A DNA stretch of 64,000 nucleotides from Amycolatopsis balhimycina FH 1894 (GTDB taxonomy: Bacteria; Actinomycetota; Actinomycetes; Mycobacteriales; Pseudonocardiaceae). Numbering within the stretch: position 1 is the first letter of the stretch; each line of letters starts with the position of its first letter. The notes below the pieces were generated by a model that saw only the letters and a program-made list of their open reading frames with translations, was not told where the DNA came from and did no database searches. Below, piece after piece: positions 17,310 to 24,545 of the stretch. The DNA lies in the NCBI RefSeq assembly GCF_000384295.1, contig NZ_KB913037.1, positions 3,520,649 to 3,584,648 of the forward strand, written 5' to 3'. A program made the translations under genes and the position numbers.

Positions 17310-17594
17310 CTATTCGCCCGCGGCGGCCGGTGTGTCGCCGCTCTCGGGTTCGGCCGGCACGACGAGCGGGCGGAGCTTGGCCCAGAGGATGAACAGCGCG
17401 GAGACCACCAGCATGCCGATCCCGGCCCACAGGTTGATGTTCACACCGGCGGCCTTCGCGAGCTGCTCGTCGGAGGTGAAGGCCGCGCCCATGATCGTCA
17501 GGATGACCCCGTAGACGCCGATCAGCAGGGCGATGATCAGCCGGATGTCGAACGCGCCTGCCTTGCGCGCCCGCGGCTGGGACTCGGTAGCCAT
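17310..17594 (-). CDS. small two-helix membrane protein beside the symporter
   Basis: The 94-aa protein has two hydrophobic helices (about 17-38 and 54-74) with a short loop and hydrophilic ends. It starts 9 nt after the symporter stop codon on the same strand, so the two are almost certainly co-transcribed. Small membrane proteins often accompany SSS-family symporters as stability or assembly partners, but no family name is recognised for this one. Confidence 0.7.
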   Translation of the reverse strand: MATESQPRARKAGAFDIRLIIALLIGVYGVILTIMGAAFTSDEQLAKAAGVNINLWAGIGMLVVSALFILWAKLRPLVVPAEPESGDTPAAAGE

Positions 17595-17603
17595 TCCGAC
17601 CTC

Positions 17604-19301
17604 CTAGAAGATGGCGTTGAGGGCGATGGTCAGGATGAGCACGATGCCCGCGAGCAGGCCCGGCCTGCGGTACCAGCCCGCGTTCTCGCCGGTGTCGTCG
17701 TGCCGGCGGGTTTCCTTCGGCGTCAGCGAGTAGACGAGCCCGACCAGTTCGTCGTCCGGCTTCGGCCGGGTCGCCAGCGAGACGGCGACGCTCACCACGA
17801 TGTCGACGACGAACGCGGTCCCCGCGGCGACGAAGCTGATGCCCTGGCCGGTGAGGCCCAGCACCCCGGTCTTCGACAGGGCCCAGACGGTGACCGCGGA
17901 CCCGGTGCCGAGGACCAGGCCGCTCCAGCCGGCGTGCGGGGTCATCCGCTTCCAGAACATGCCGAGGATGAACGTCGCGAACAACGGCGCGTTGAAGAAC
18001 GAGAACAGGTCCTGCAGGTAGTCCAGGATGTTGCTGGACCTCGACGCGATGAACGCGGTGCCGATCGCGAGGATCGTGCCCGCCGACGTCACCACGCGGC
18101 CGAAGTTGAGGTAGTAGTGGTCCGGCTTGTCCTTCTGGACGTAGGTCTGCCAGATGTCGTAGGTGAAGACGGTGTTGAACGAGCTGAGGTTCGCCGCCAT
18201 GCCGGCCATGAAGGAAGCCAGCAGACCGGCGATCGCGATGCCGAGCATGCCGTTCGGCAGCAGGTCGCGCATCAGCAGCAGGAGGGCGTTGTTGAACGTC
18301 ACGCCGCTGGGCGCCGTGCCGCCGTCCAGCAGGATCTGCTTGTCCTTCACGTACTCGGACACCGTGACCGCGGCGATCATGCCGGGGATGATCACGATGA
18401 ACGGGACCAGCATCTTCGGGAACGCGCCGATGATCGGCGTGCGGCGCGCGGCGGACATGCTCTTCGACGCCATCGCGCGCTGGACCTCGACGAAGTTCGT
18501 CGTCCAGTAACCGAAGGAGAGCACGAAGCCGAGGCCGAAGACGATGCCCAGGATCGACAGGATGTTGTTGCCGAAGCCGGTCAGGTTGTCACCGGGCCAC
18601 GAGTGCAGCTGCGCGGTGCCGCCCGGGCTGTTGGTCACCTTCCCGACCAGGCCCTGCCAGCCGCCGACCTTGACCAGGCCGATGATCGTCAGCGGCACCA
18701 GCGCGATGACGATCACGAAGAACTGCAGGACCTCGTTGTAGATCGCCGCGGAGAGGCCGCCGAGCGCGGTGTAGGAGAGCACGATCGCGGCGGCGACGAC
18801 GATCGACACCCACAGCGGCCAGCCGAGGAGCAGCTTCACGACGCTGGCCAGCAGGAACAGGTTGGCACCCGCGATCAGGATCTGGGCGGTGGCGAAGCTG
18901 ATGCCGTTGACCAGGTGGGCCGGCTTGCCGAAGCGCCGCCGCATGAACTCGGGGACGCTGCGGACCTTCGAGCCGTAGTAGAACGGCATCATCACGATGC
19001 CGAGGAACAGCATCGCCGGGATGGCGCCGATCCAGAAGTAGTGCACGGTCGGCAGGCCGTACTTGGCGCCGTTGGCCGACATGCCCATGACCTCGACCGC
19101 GCCCAGGTTCGCCGAAATGAACGCGAGGCCCGTGACCCAGGCCGGCAGTGAACGGCCGGACAGGAAGAAGTCGAGGCTGCTCGACACCTGCCGTCGCGCC
19201 AGATATCCGATGCCGAGCACGAGCACGAAGTAGAACGCCAACTCGATGTAGTCGATCGCACTCGCGTCGAGTCGCAGGTTCGCATCGGCTAGGACGAGCA
19301 C
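17604..19301 (-). CDS. sodium:solute symporter (SSS family)
   Basis: The 565-aa integral membrane protein has 13-14 predicted helices. DFFLSGRSLPAWVTGLAFISANLGAVE is the typical N-terminal SSS motif region, with the sodium-site residues in helix 1. SYTALGGLSAAIYNEVLQFF matches the conserved helix 5, and GLLASFMAGMAANLSSFNT corresponds to the helix 8 sodium site. SGLT/MctP-like members carry sugars, monocarboxylates or proline; the substrate is not clear. The GTG at 19301 is chosen because GGAGG lies 8 nt before it; a longer frame lacks a binding site. Confidence 0.9.
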   Translation of the reverse strand: MLVLADANLRLDASAIDYIELAFYFVLVLGIGYLARRQVSSSLDFFLSGRSLPAWVTGLAFISANLGAVEVMGMSANGAKYGLPTVHYFWIGAIPAMLFLGIVMMPFYYGSKVRSVPEFMRRRFGKPAHLVNGISFATAQILIAGANLFLLASVVKLLLGWPLWVSIVVAAAIVLSYTALGGLSAAIYNEVLQFFVIVIALVPLTIIGLVKVGGWQGLVGKVTNSPGGTAQLHSWPGDNLTGFGNNILSILGIVFGLGFVLSFGYWTTNFVEVQRAMASKSMSAARRTPIIGAFPKMLVPFIVIIPGMIAAVTVSEYVKDKQILLDGGTAPSGVTFNNALLLLMRDLLPNGMLGIAIAGLLASFMAGMAANLSSFNTVFTYDIWQTYVQKDKPDHYYLNFGRVVTSAGTILAIGTAFIASRSSNILDYLQDLFSFFNAPLFATFILGMFWKRMTPHAGWSGLVLGTGSAVTVWALSKTGVLGLTGQGISFVAAGTAFVVDIVVSVAVSLATRPKPDDELVGLVYSLTPKETRRHDDTGENAGWYRRPGLLAGIVLILTIALNAIF

Positions 19302-19424
19302 CCGACCCACCTCCGGCAGTACTTTTTCAAGCGGGACAATAACCGACAGGAATAGCCACCACCCTGTCGGATCCGGACAGTACTGCATGGATTCAGGGTC
19401 GGCACGCTGACGTGTCCAAAGTGC

Positions 19425-19473
19425 ACAGAGGGCGCGTCTTCCCGGTCTTGACCAGGGAAGACGCGCCCTCTGT
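19425..19473 (-). terminator. intrinsic terminator of the papain-like gene
   Basis: A perfect 19-bp inverted repeat (ACAGAGGGCGCGTCTTCCC at 19425-19443, complement at 19455-19473) has an 11-nt loop that itself can pair as GGTC/GACC. It lies 26 nt after the stop codon of the gene to its right and ahead of the symporter promoter. Confidence 0.85.
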
Positions 19474-19498
19474 CACGCGCCGCGGGAGCGGGCGCCGA

Positions 19499-20275
19499 TC
19501 AGCGGTCGGTCGGAATGGCGATTTCGCCGTCCTCTTCGATCAGCTTGGCGAGCACCTCGTCGGGCAGGTAGGTCCGGTGCGGGTAACCCGGGCCCCACGA
19601 GTTGAGGATCGGCACGGCGCCGAGCTCGTCGGCACGCGGGTTGGTGAGCACGGAGTGCACGTCGTCGACCGACTTCGCCCAGCGGAACGCCTTGATGCCC
19701 TGCTTGGCCTCGGGGGCGTACTTCTCCCGGGCCTGCCAGTCGTCGGCGGCGTAGGAGTCGTCCCACAGGACGTGCCCGGCGGCCTTGAGCACCTCGGCCG
19801 CGGCCCGGACCGACGTGCCGTTGTCGTCACCGGGGTTGGTTTCGGGCCATTCGTCGCGTTTCTTGGCCGAGTCCCAGAGCCAGCGGGCCGCGTACTCGCT
19901 GCCGTTGAACAGCGACATGCACCGCGACCAGCCGAAGCCGACGCAGGCCCCTTCGTGGCCCTGGTCGTAGAACGCGTACAAGGCATCGGTGTCCGGCGTG
20001 CCGCCGGGCTCGAGACACACGCAGTGCCCGCCGCGGATGTGGCCGAGTTTCTTGACGCCGGCCCTGGCGATGAAGAACTCGCCGGAGGTCTCGTCCTGCT
20101 CCGGGCTGTCGAACGCCGAGTACCAGTTGACCCCGATCACGACCGGCGAGCGGGTGGGCCGGTGTTCGGCGGCCAGCGCGCCGAACGGATACCTTTCCAC
20201 GTGCCGCCAGTCGTCCGGAATGAACCGGCCCAGGCGCGGGTCGACCGGATCGGAACCGAGTGGGCGATAACGCAT
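19499..20275 (-). CDS. papain-like (C1-type) cysteine peptidase with permuted motif order
   Basis: The 258-aa protein carries all four papain-type elements, but not in the usual order. A PVVIGVNWYSAFD...IRGGHC strand-turn (His84) comes first. YDQGHEGACVGFGWSR (Gln105, Cys111) is next, then the NPGDDNGTSVRAAAEVLKAAG helix, and finally ILNSWGPGYP (Asn225). In bacterial and phage C1 relatives the PV..GGH segment lies between the Cys helix and NSWG. It has no signal peptide or propeptide. GGAGGAGGA precedes the ATG. It is a single-gene unit with its own terminator and an AT-richer upstream region. The role is unknown; activity is inferred from motifs. Confidence 0.65.
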   Translation of the reverse strand: MRYRPLGSDPVDPRLGRFIPDDWRHVERYPFGALAAEHRPTRSPVVIGVNWYSAFDSPEQDETSGEFFIARAGVKKLGHIRGGHCVCLEPGGTPDTDALYAFYDQGHEGACVGFGWSRCMSLFNGSEYAARWLWDSAKKRDEWPETNPGDDNGTSVRAAAEVLKAAGHVLWDDSYAADDWQAREKYAPEAKQGIKAFRWAKSVDDVHSVLTNPRADELGAVPILNSWGPGYPHRTYLPDEVLAKLIEEDGEIAIPTDR

Positions 20276-20658
20276 GACTTCCTCCTCCGTGCAGGCAAAA
20301 ACGCACGCGCACCGGCCGGATGGGATGCGCGCACCGAGCTCGAAGGCGGACTGAACGTTGGCACGACGAAGAAAGACGGCCGAGCGCACCACCCTCCGGC
20401 CACGCCGGACACACCGGCGGAACCCCTCGAATCGAGTGTGGCACGAGTTCGGCTAATGGGTTCCCGAAATCACCCGAACAGCGCAGGAATCACCGCGAAA
20501 AAATATCTGCTCACTACCCAAGGGGCTATCGGGTCAACGATTTCCTGGCGGAGTATTCAACGAAGAATCAGATACATTGATTTCCGCATCGATTCGGTAT
20601 CGACACCCGGAGGCGCCCCTTCGGGCGGTCTCGGGACCAATTTTTCAACGGTACGGCT
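20276..20658. other. intergenic region, partly AT-rich
   Basis: No convincing gene lies in these 383 nt. The stretch from about 20500 to 20650 is clearly richer in A and T than its surroundings and probably holds the promoter of the papain-like gene. TTGACC on the minus strand (complement of 20532-20537) is a possible -35, but no well-spaced -10 was found. Confidence 0.4.
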
Positions 20659-20868
20659 TCAGTCCGTCACACGCCGGAACCGCGGCACCGGGCCGCCCGG
20701 CGTCTCGACGGTCTCGGTGAACATCGTCACCGGGCGGACCCACAGCCCCATGTCGCCGTAGAGCGCGCGGTACACCACGAGCTCCTCTTCGGTCTCGCTG
20801 TGGCGGGCCACGCCGAGCACCTCGTACTCGCCACCCTTGTAGTGGACGTGACGTCCGGGCTCGACCAC
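20659..20868 (-). CDS. DUF1653 domain protein
   Basis: The 69-aa protein is a single DUF1653 domain: GRHVHYKGGEYEVLGVARHSETEEELVVYRALYGD, then LWVRPVTMFTETVE. These small beta-rich proteins have no known biochemical function. Its GTG begins one base after the nucS stop (TGA-c-GTG), so it is the second gene of a nucS operon. A link to mismatch repair is only suggested by position. Confidence 0.8.
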   Translation of the reverse strand: MVEPGRHVHYKGGEYEVLGVARHSETEEELVVYRALYGDMGLWVRPVTMFTETVETPGGPVPRFRRVTD

Positions 20869-20869
20869 G

Positions 20870-21529
20870 TCAGAACAGCCGGAACTCGTCGGACTCGATG
20901 CCGCGCAGCTCGTCGTAGTCCAGCGTGAGGCAGCGGATGCCGCGGTCCTCGGCCAGCGTGCGGGCCTGCGGCTTGATGATCTGGGCCGCGAACACGCCCT
21001 GCACCGGCGCCAGCAGCGGGTCACGGTTGAGCAGCTCCAGGTAGCGCGTCAGCTGCTCGACGCCGTCGATTTCGCCGCGGCGCTTGATCTCGACCGCCAC
21101 CGACCGGCCGTCGGCGTCGCGGGCCATGATGTCGACCGGGCCGATCGCCGTCGGGAACTCGCGGCGGACCAGCGTGTAGCCGTCGCCGAGAGTCTTGATG
21201 TGCTCCGCCAGCAGTGCCTGCAGGTGCGCCTCGACGCCGTCCTTCTGCAGGCCCGGTTCCACGCCCAGCGCCTGGGAGTAGTCGTGGAAGACCTCCTCGA
21301 TGGAGATCACCAGCTTCTCGCCCTGCTTGTTTTCGACGATCCAGAGGTTGCCGTCCTCGATCAGCCAGCAAGGCGGGCTCATCCAGTTCAACGGCTTGTA
21401 CGCACGGTCGTCGGAGTGCACCGACACCGAGCCGTCGGACTTGACGAGCAGCAGGCGGGTGGCCATCGGTAGGTGGGCGGTCAGCCGGCCAGCGTAGTCG
21501 ACCTGGCACCGCGCGATCACGAGACGCAC
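20870..21529 (-). CDS. nucS: mismatch-specific endonuclease NucS
   Basis: NucS (EndoMS) cuts both strands at mismatches and carries the non-canonical mismatch repair of actinobacteria, which lack MutS/MutL. The 219-aa protein starts [21 protein letters not shown] as in mycobacterial NucS and has the N-terminal dimerisation domain (1-110). The C-terminal RecB-like nuclease has [12 protein letters not shown] (catalytic Asp) and [20 protein letters not shown] (Glu, Lys, Gln). The GTG at 21529 follows TACCCT by 6 nt and has no Shine-Dalgarno, so the message looks leaderless. The C-terminal tail may bind the sliding clamp. Confidence 0.93.
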   Translation of the reverse strand: MRLVIARCQVDYAGRLTAHLPMATRLLLVKSDGSVSVHSDDRAYKPLNWMSPPCWLIEDGNLWIVENKQGEKLVISIEEVFHDYSQALGVEPGLQKDGVEAHLQALLAEHIKTLGDGYTLVRREFPTAIGPVDIMARDADGRSVAVEIKRRGEIDGVEQLTRYLELLNRDPLLAPVQGVFAAQIIKPQARTLAEDRGIRCLTLDYDELRGIESDEFRLF

Positions 21530-21535
21530 CCGAGG

Positions 21536-21541
21536 AGGGTA
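21536..21541 (-). promoter_or_regulatory. -10 element of nucS
   Basis: TACCCT on the minus strand lies 6 nt before the GTG of nucS. A divergent -10 (GATACT, 21555-21560) serves the NUDIX gene, so the two leaderless promoters share a 37-nt gap. Confidence 0.5.
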
Positions 21542-21566
21542 GGACAGAGTCGGTGATACTGGGCGC

Positions 21567-22112
21567 GTGGACCCCATTGAGCGTGTCGCGTCCCGCGAGG
21601 TGTACCGGAACGACTGGATGACCGTGCGGGAGGACGAGATTCGCCGCTCCGACGGCTCGGCCGGCATCTACGGCGTGATCGACAAGCCGGCCTACGCGCT
21701 CGTCATCGCCCAGGACGGCGACCGGTTCCGGCTGGTCGAGCAGTTCCGCTACCCGCTCGGCGAGCGGCGCTGGGAGTTCCCGCAGGGCACCGCGCCCGGC
21801 CTGGCCGACGTGCCACCCGCCGAGCTCGCCGCGCGCGAACTGCGCGAGGAGACCGGGCTGCGCGCCGGCTCGATGGCCACGCTCGGCAAGCTCGACGTCG
21901 CGGCCGGCATGAGCAGCCAGCGCGGCTGGGTGTTCCTTGCCACGGACATCACCGAAGGCGAGCCGGAGCGCGAGCACGAGGAGCAGGACATGCGCAGCGC
22001 CTGGTTCACGCGTGCGGACGTCGAGAAGATGATCCTCGCCGGCGAGATCACCGACGCGCAGTCGATCGCCGCGTGGGCCCAGCTCATGCTCGTCGAGCGG
22101 CACCGGCCCTGA
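21567..22112 (+). CDS. NUDIX hydrolase, ADP-ribose pyrophosphatase type
   Basis: The 181-aa protein has an N-terminal strand region ([18 protein letters not shown]) and the Nudix box near residue 70: [25 protein letters not shown], which has an insertion before the REL-EE-x-G core compared with the 23-residue consensus. [18 protein letters not shown] upstream resembles ADP-ribose pyrophosphatases. It probably hydrolyses ADP-ribose or a related nucleoside diphosphate. GATACT lies 6 nt before the GTG. It is divergent from nucS. Confidence 0.8.
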   Translation: MDPIERVASREVYRNDWMTVREDEIRRSDGSAGIYGVIDKPAYALVIAQDGDRFRLVEQFRYPLGERRWEFPQGTAPGLADVPPAELAARELREETGLRAGSMATLGKLDVAAGMSSQRGWVFLATDITEGEPEREHEEQDMRSAWFTRADVEKMILAGEITDAQSIAAWAQLMLVERHRP

Positions 22113-22122
22113 GCGGTCGACT

Positions 22123-22175
22123 GCCATGAGGGGCACCCTCATGACGCTTAAGGCCATGAGGGTGCCCTTCATGGC
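22123..22175. repeat. long intergenic hairpin, probable bidirectional terminator
   Basis: Two 21-nt arms (22123-22143 and 22155-22175) pair with a single mismatch around an 11-nt loop. Each arm contains ATGAGG-x-GCACCCT or its complement. It sits between the convergent NUDIX and enoyl-CoA-hydratase-like genes, so it can stop transcription from both sides. The sequence resembles a repeat that I recall as frequent between Amycolatopsis genes. Confidence 0.7.
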
Positions 22176-22183
22176 ATCGGGGC

Positions 22184-22957
22184 TCAGTCTGGCCAGGAGG
22201 GCTTGCGCTTCTCCAGGAACGCCGCCCTGCCTTCGCGGGCGCCGGGCAGCTGCGACGCCGCGGCCATGACCTCCAGTGCGATCGCGTACGCGTCGTCCTC
22301 GGGCCGGTCGAGCTGGGCGTACAGCGTCACCTTGCCCATCGCCTTGCTCGCCCGGCTGCCGCGGGTCGCGCGCGCCAGCAGCTCCGCGACGGCGTCGTCC
22401 AGCTCGTCGTCGGGGACGACCCGGTTGACCAGGCCCCAGTCGAGCGCGGTGGGCGCGTCGATGACGTCGCCGGTCAGCGCCAGCTCCATCAGCCGCTTGC
22501 GGCCGATCGAGCGCGCCACCGGCACCGCGGGTGTGTGGCAGAACCAGCCGCCCTTGCCGCCCGGCAGCGCGAAGCCCGCCGACTCGGCCGCGACGGCGAG
22601 GTCGCACGACGCCACGAGCTGGCAGCCCGCCGCCGTGGCCAGGCCGTGCACCCGGGCGACGACGACCTGCGGCACCGACTGCATGGTCTTCATCAGGTCC
22701 GTGCACAGCGTCAGCAGCTCGCGCACGCCTATCAGGTCGCGCTCGGCGACGTCGTGGAAGTCGTGCCCGGCGGAGAACACCGGCCCGGCGCCGGCCAGCA
22801 CGATGCCGGTCGCGTCGGACGTCCCCGCCTCGTGGAACGCCGCGAGCAGCTCGGCCAGGTGGCCCGCGGACAGCGAGTTGCGCCGCGCCGCGCGGTTCAT
22901 GGTGATCGTGACGGTGTCGCCGTCGCGCTTGACCAGGATGTGCTCGTACTCGGTCAT
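22184..22957 (-). CDS. enoyl-CoA hydratase/isomerase family protein, ECHDC3-like
   Basis: The 257-aa crotonase-fold protein has the oxyanion-hole segments VFSAGHDFHDV and HGLATAAGCQLVASCDLAVA. The region that normally carries the catalytic Glu (PE-x-x-x-G) reads FALPGGKGGWFCHTPAVPVARSIG, as in the ECHDC3 group, and it ends FLEKRKPSWPD like them. Classical hydratase activity is therefore doubtful. It overlaps the upstream AraC-type regulator by 4 nt (ATGA), so the two are co-expressed. Confidence 0.8.
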   Translation of the reverse strand: MTEYEHILVKRDGDTVTITMNRAARRNSLSAGHLAELLAAFHEAGTSDATGIVLAGAGPVFSAGHDFHDVAERDLIGVRELLTLCTDLMKTMQSVPQVVVARVHGLATAAGCQLVASCDLAVAAESAGFALPGGKGGWFCHTPAVPVARSIGRKRLMELALTGDVIDAPTALDWGLVNRVVPDDELDDAVAELLARATRGSRASKAMGKVTLYAQLDRPEDDAYAIALEVMAAASQLPGAREGRAAFLEKRKPSWPD

Positions 22958-23916
22958 GCCTCGACGGTAACCCGCCGGAAGGTACGCCGATAGCTGTCGG
23001 GCCCGACGCCGACCTCGGCCCGCATCCGCCGCCGCAGGTTCGCCGCCGTCCCCAGCCCGGAGCGCTCCGCGACCCGCTCGACCGGCAGCGACGTCGTCTC
23101 CAGCAGCCGCTGCGCGTACCGGACGCGCTGGACGCGCAGCCAGCGGCCCGGCGTCACGCCCGTGGCCGCGGCGAACTCGCGGTGGAACGTCCGCTCGCTC
23201 ATCCGCGCGTGCCCGACGAGGTCCTCGACGCCGATCCCGGAACCCAGCCGGGCCAACGCCCAGTCCATTGTGGACGACATGCCGGGCTGGGCGGCGGCCG
23301 GCGGCAGCGGGTTGTCGACGTACTGCCGCTGCCCGCCCTCGCGGGCCGGGGGCATCACCAGGCGGCGCGCGAGGGTCGCGGCGACGTCGGCGCCGTGGTC
23401 ACGGCGGACCAGGTGCAGGCAGAGGTCGAGGCCGCCGACGACACCCGCCGACGTCAGGACGCCGCCGTCGTCGGTGTAGAGCACGTCGCGCTGGAGGTCC
23501 GCCCGCGGCGCGACGCGGGTCAGCGCGTCGAAGTCGCGCCAGTGCGTGGTCGCCGGGCGGCGGTCGAGCAGGCCGGCGGCGGCGAGGGTGAACGCGCCGG
23601 AGCACAGCGCGGCGACGGTCGTCCCCGCCCGGTGTGCCCGGCGCAGCGCCGCGACGGCGGCCGGTGGCACCGAAGCGAGCGGGTCGTCGCGACCCGGCGC
23701 CAGGACGAGGTCGCAGCCGTCGAGCCCGGCGAGCCCATGCGTGGCCACGATCTCACCGAACGGCGAGGTCGCGGTGCGTCCGCGGCCCCGGCTGCACAGC
23801 CGGACCGTGAACGGGCCGATCCCGCTGTCGGTCCGGTCCTGGCCCCAGACCTCGGCGATCACCGCGAGGTCGAACATCCGGGTTCCCGGCAGCAGCAGAA
23901 CGCCGATCGTGCGCAT
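22954..23916 (-). CDS. AraC-family regulator with DJ-1/PfpI-like sensor domain
   Basis: The 320-aa protein has a GATase1/PfpI-like N-terminal domain (about 1-180; MRTIGVLLLPGTRMFDLAVIAEVW and the elbow VAALCSGAFTLAAAGLL with the conserved Cys). Its AraC DNA-binding domain (about 215-318) has two helix-turn-helices: MSERTFHREFAAATGVTPGRWL and GLGTAANLRRRMRAEVG. FtrA/GlxA-type regulators share this layout. It overlaps the ECHDC3-like gene. TACTTT (complement of 23923-23928) is 6 nt before the ATG, which supports this start over an upstream ATG. Confidence 0.85.
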   Translation of the reverse strand: MRTIGVLLLPGTRMFDLAVIAEVWGQDRTDSGIGPFTVRLCSRGRGRTATSPFGEIVATHGLAGLDGCDLVLAPGRDDPLASVPPAAVAALRRAHRAGTTVAALCSGAFTLAAAGLLDRRPATTHWRDFDALTRVAPRADLQRDVLYTDDGGVLTSAGVVGGLDLCLHLVRRDHGADVAATLARRLVMPPAREGGQRQYVDNPLPPAAAQPGMSSTMDWALARLGSGIGVEDLVGHARMSERTFHREFAAATGVTPGRWLRVQRVRYAQRLLETTSLPVERVAERSGLGTAANLRRRMRAEVGVGPDSYRRTFRRVTVEA

Positions 23917-23922
23917 GGCAGA

Positions 23923-23928
23923 AAAGTA
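23923..23928 (-). promoter_or_regulatory. -10 element of the AraC-type regulator
   Basis: TACTTT on the minus strand lies 6 nt before the ATG at 23916. Confidence 0.5.
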
Positions 23929-23987
23929 CCGCATCGCGCGTGTTCTGCCACTCCCCGGCGCGGGTGGATCCCGCGAGACTCGACGAC

Positions 23988-24545
23988 ATGACCGAAACAG
24001 CACTCATCCTGATCGACGTCCAGCGCGGCTTCGACGAGCCCGTCTGGGGACCGCGCGACAACCCCGGGGCCGAAGCGAACATCAAGGCGCTGCTCGACGC
24101 GTGGCAGGCGCGGCGGCTGCCGGTGGTGCTCGTGCACCACGACTCGACGAAGCCGGACTCGCCGCTGCGCCCCGGCCAGGCGGGCAACGACTTCAAGCCG
24201 GAACTCGACGGCGCGCGGCCGGATCTGGTGTTCGGCAAGAAGGTCAACTCGGCCTTCATCGGCGACGTCGACCTCGACGCCTGGCTGCGCAAGCGCGGCA
24301 TCACGAGCTTCGTCCTGGCGGGCATCCAGACGAACTTCTGCTGCGAAACCACCGCCCGGATGGGCGGGAACCTCGGCTACGACGTCACTTTCGCGCTCGA
24401 CGCGACGTTCACGTTCGACCTCGAAGGTCCCGACGGCAGCGTGCTCACCGCCGACGAGCTGAGCCGCGCGACGGCGACCAACCTGCACGGCGGCGGCTTC
24501 GCGACCGTCAAGTCCACAAAGGACATCCTGGCCGGGCTCAGCTGA
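23988..24545 (+). CDS. isochorismatase-family cysteine hydrolase
   Basis: The 185-aa protein has the isochorismatase/nicotinamidase catalytic triad: Asp in ALILIDVQRGFD, Lys in VFGKKVNSAF, and Cys in GIQTNFCCETTARMGG. GGGFATVKSTKDIL ends the domain. Members hydrolyse amides (nicotinamide, carbamoyl compounds) or vinyl ethers; the substrate is not apparent. It is divergent from the AraC-type regulator, which could control it, and its 3' end overlaps the mutase gene by 8 nt in convergent orientation. Confidence 0.8.
   Translation: MTETALILIDVQRGFDEPVWGPRDNPGAEANIKALLDAWQARRLPVVLVHHDSTKPDSPLRPGQAGNDFKPELDGARPDLVFGKKVNSAFIGDVDLDAWLRKRGITSFVLAGIQTNFCCETTARMGGNLGYDVTFALDATFTFDLEGPDGSVLTADELSRATATNLHGGGFATVKSTKDILAGLS

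Noticed and set aside
20276..20658. AT-rich stretch as evidence of an inserted island
   Set aside because: It is short, with no integrase, repeat pair or tRNA; it is more simply a promoter region, though transfer of the neighbouring gene is not excluded.
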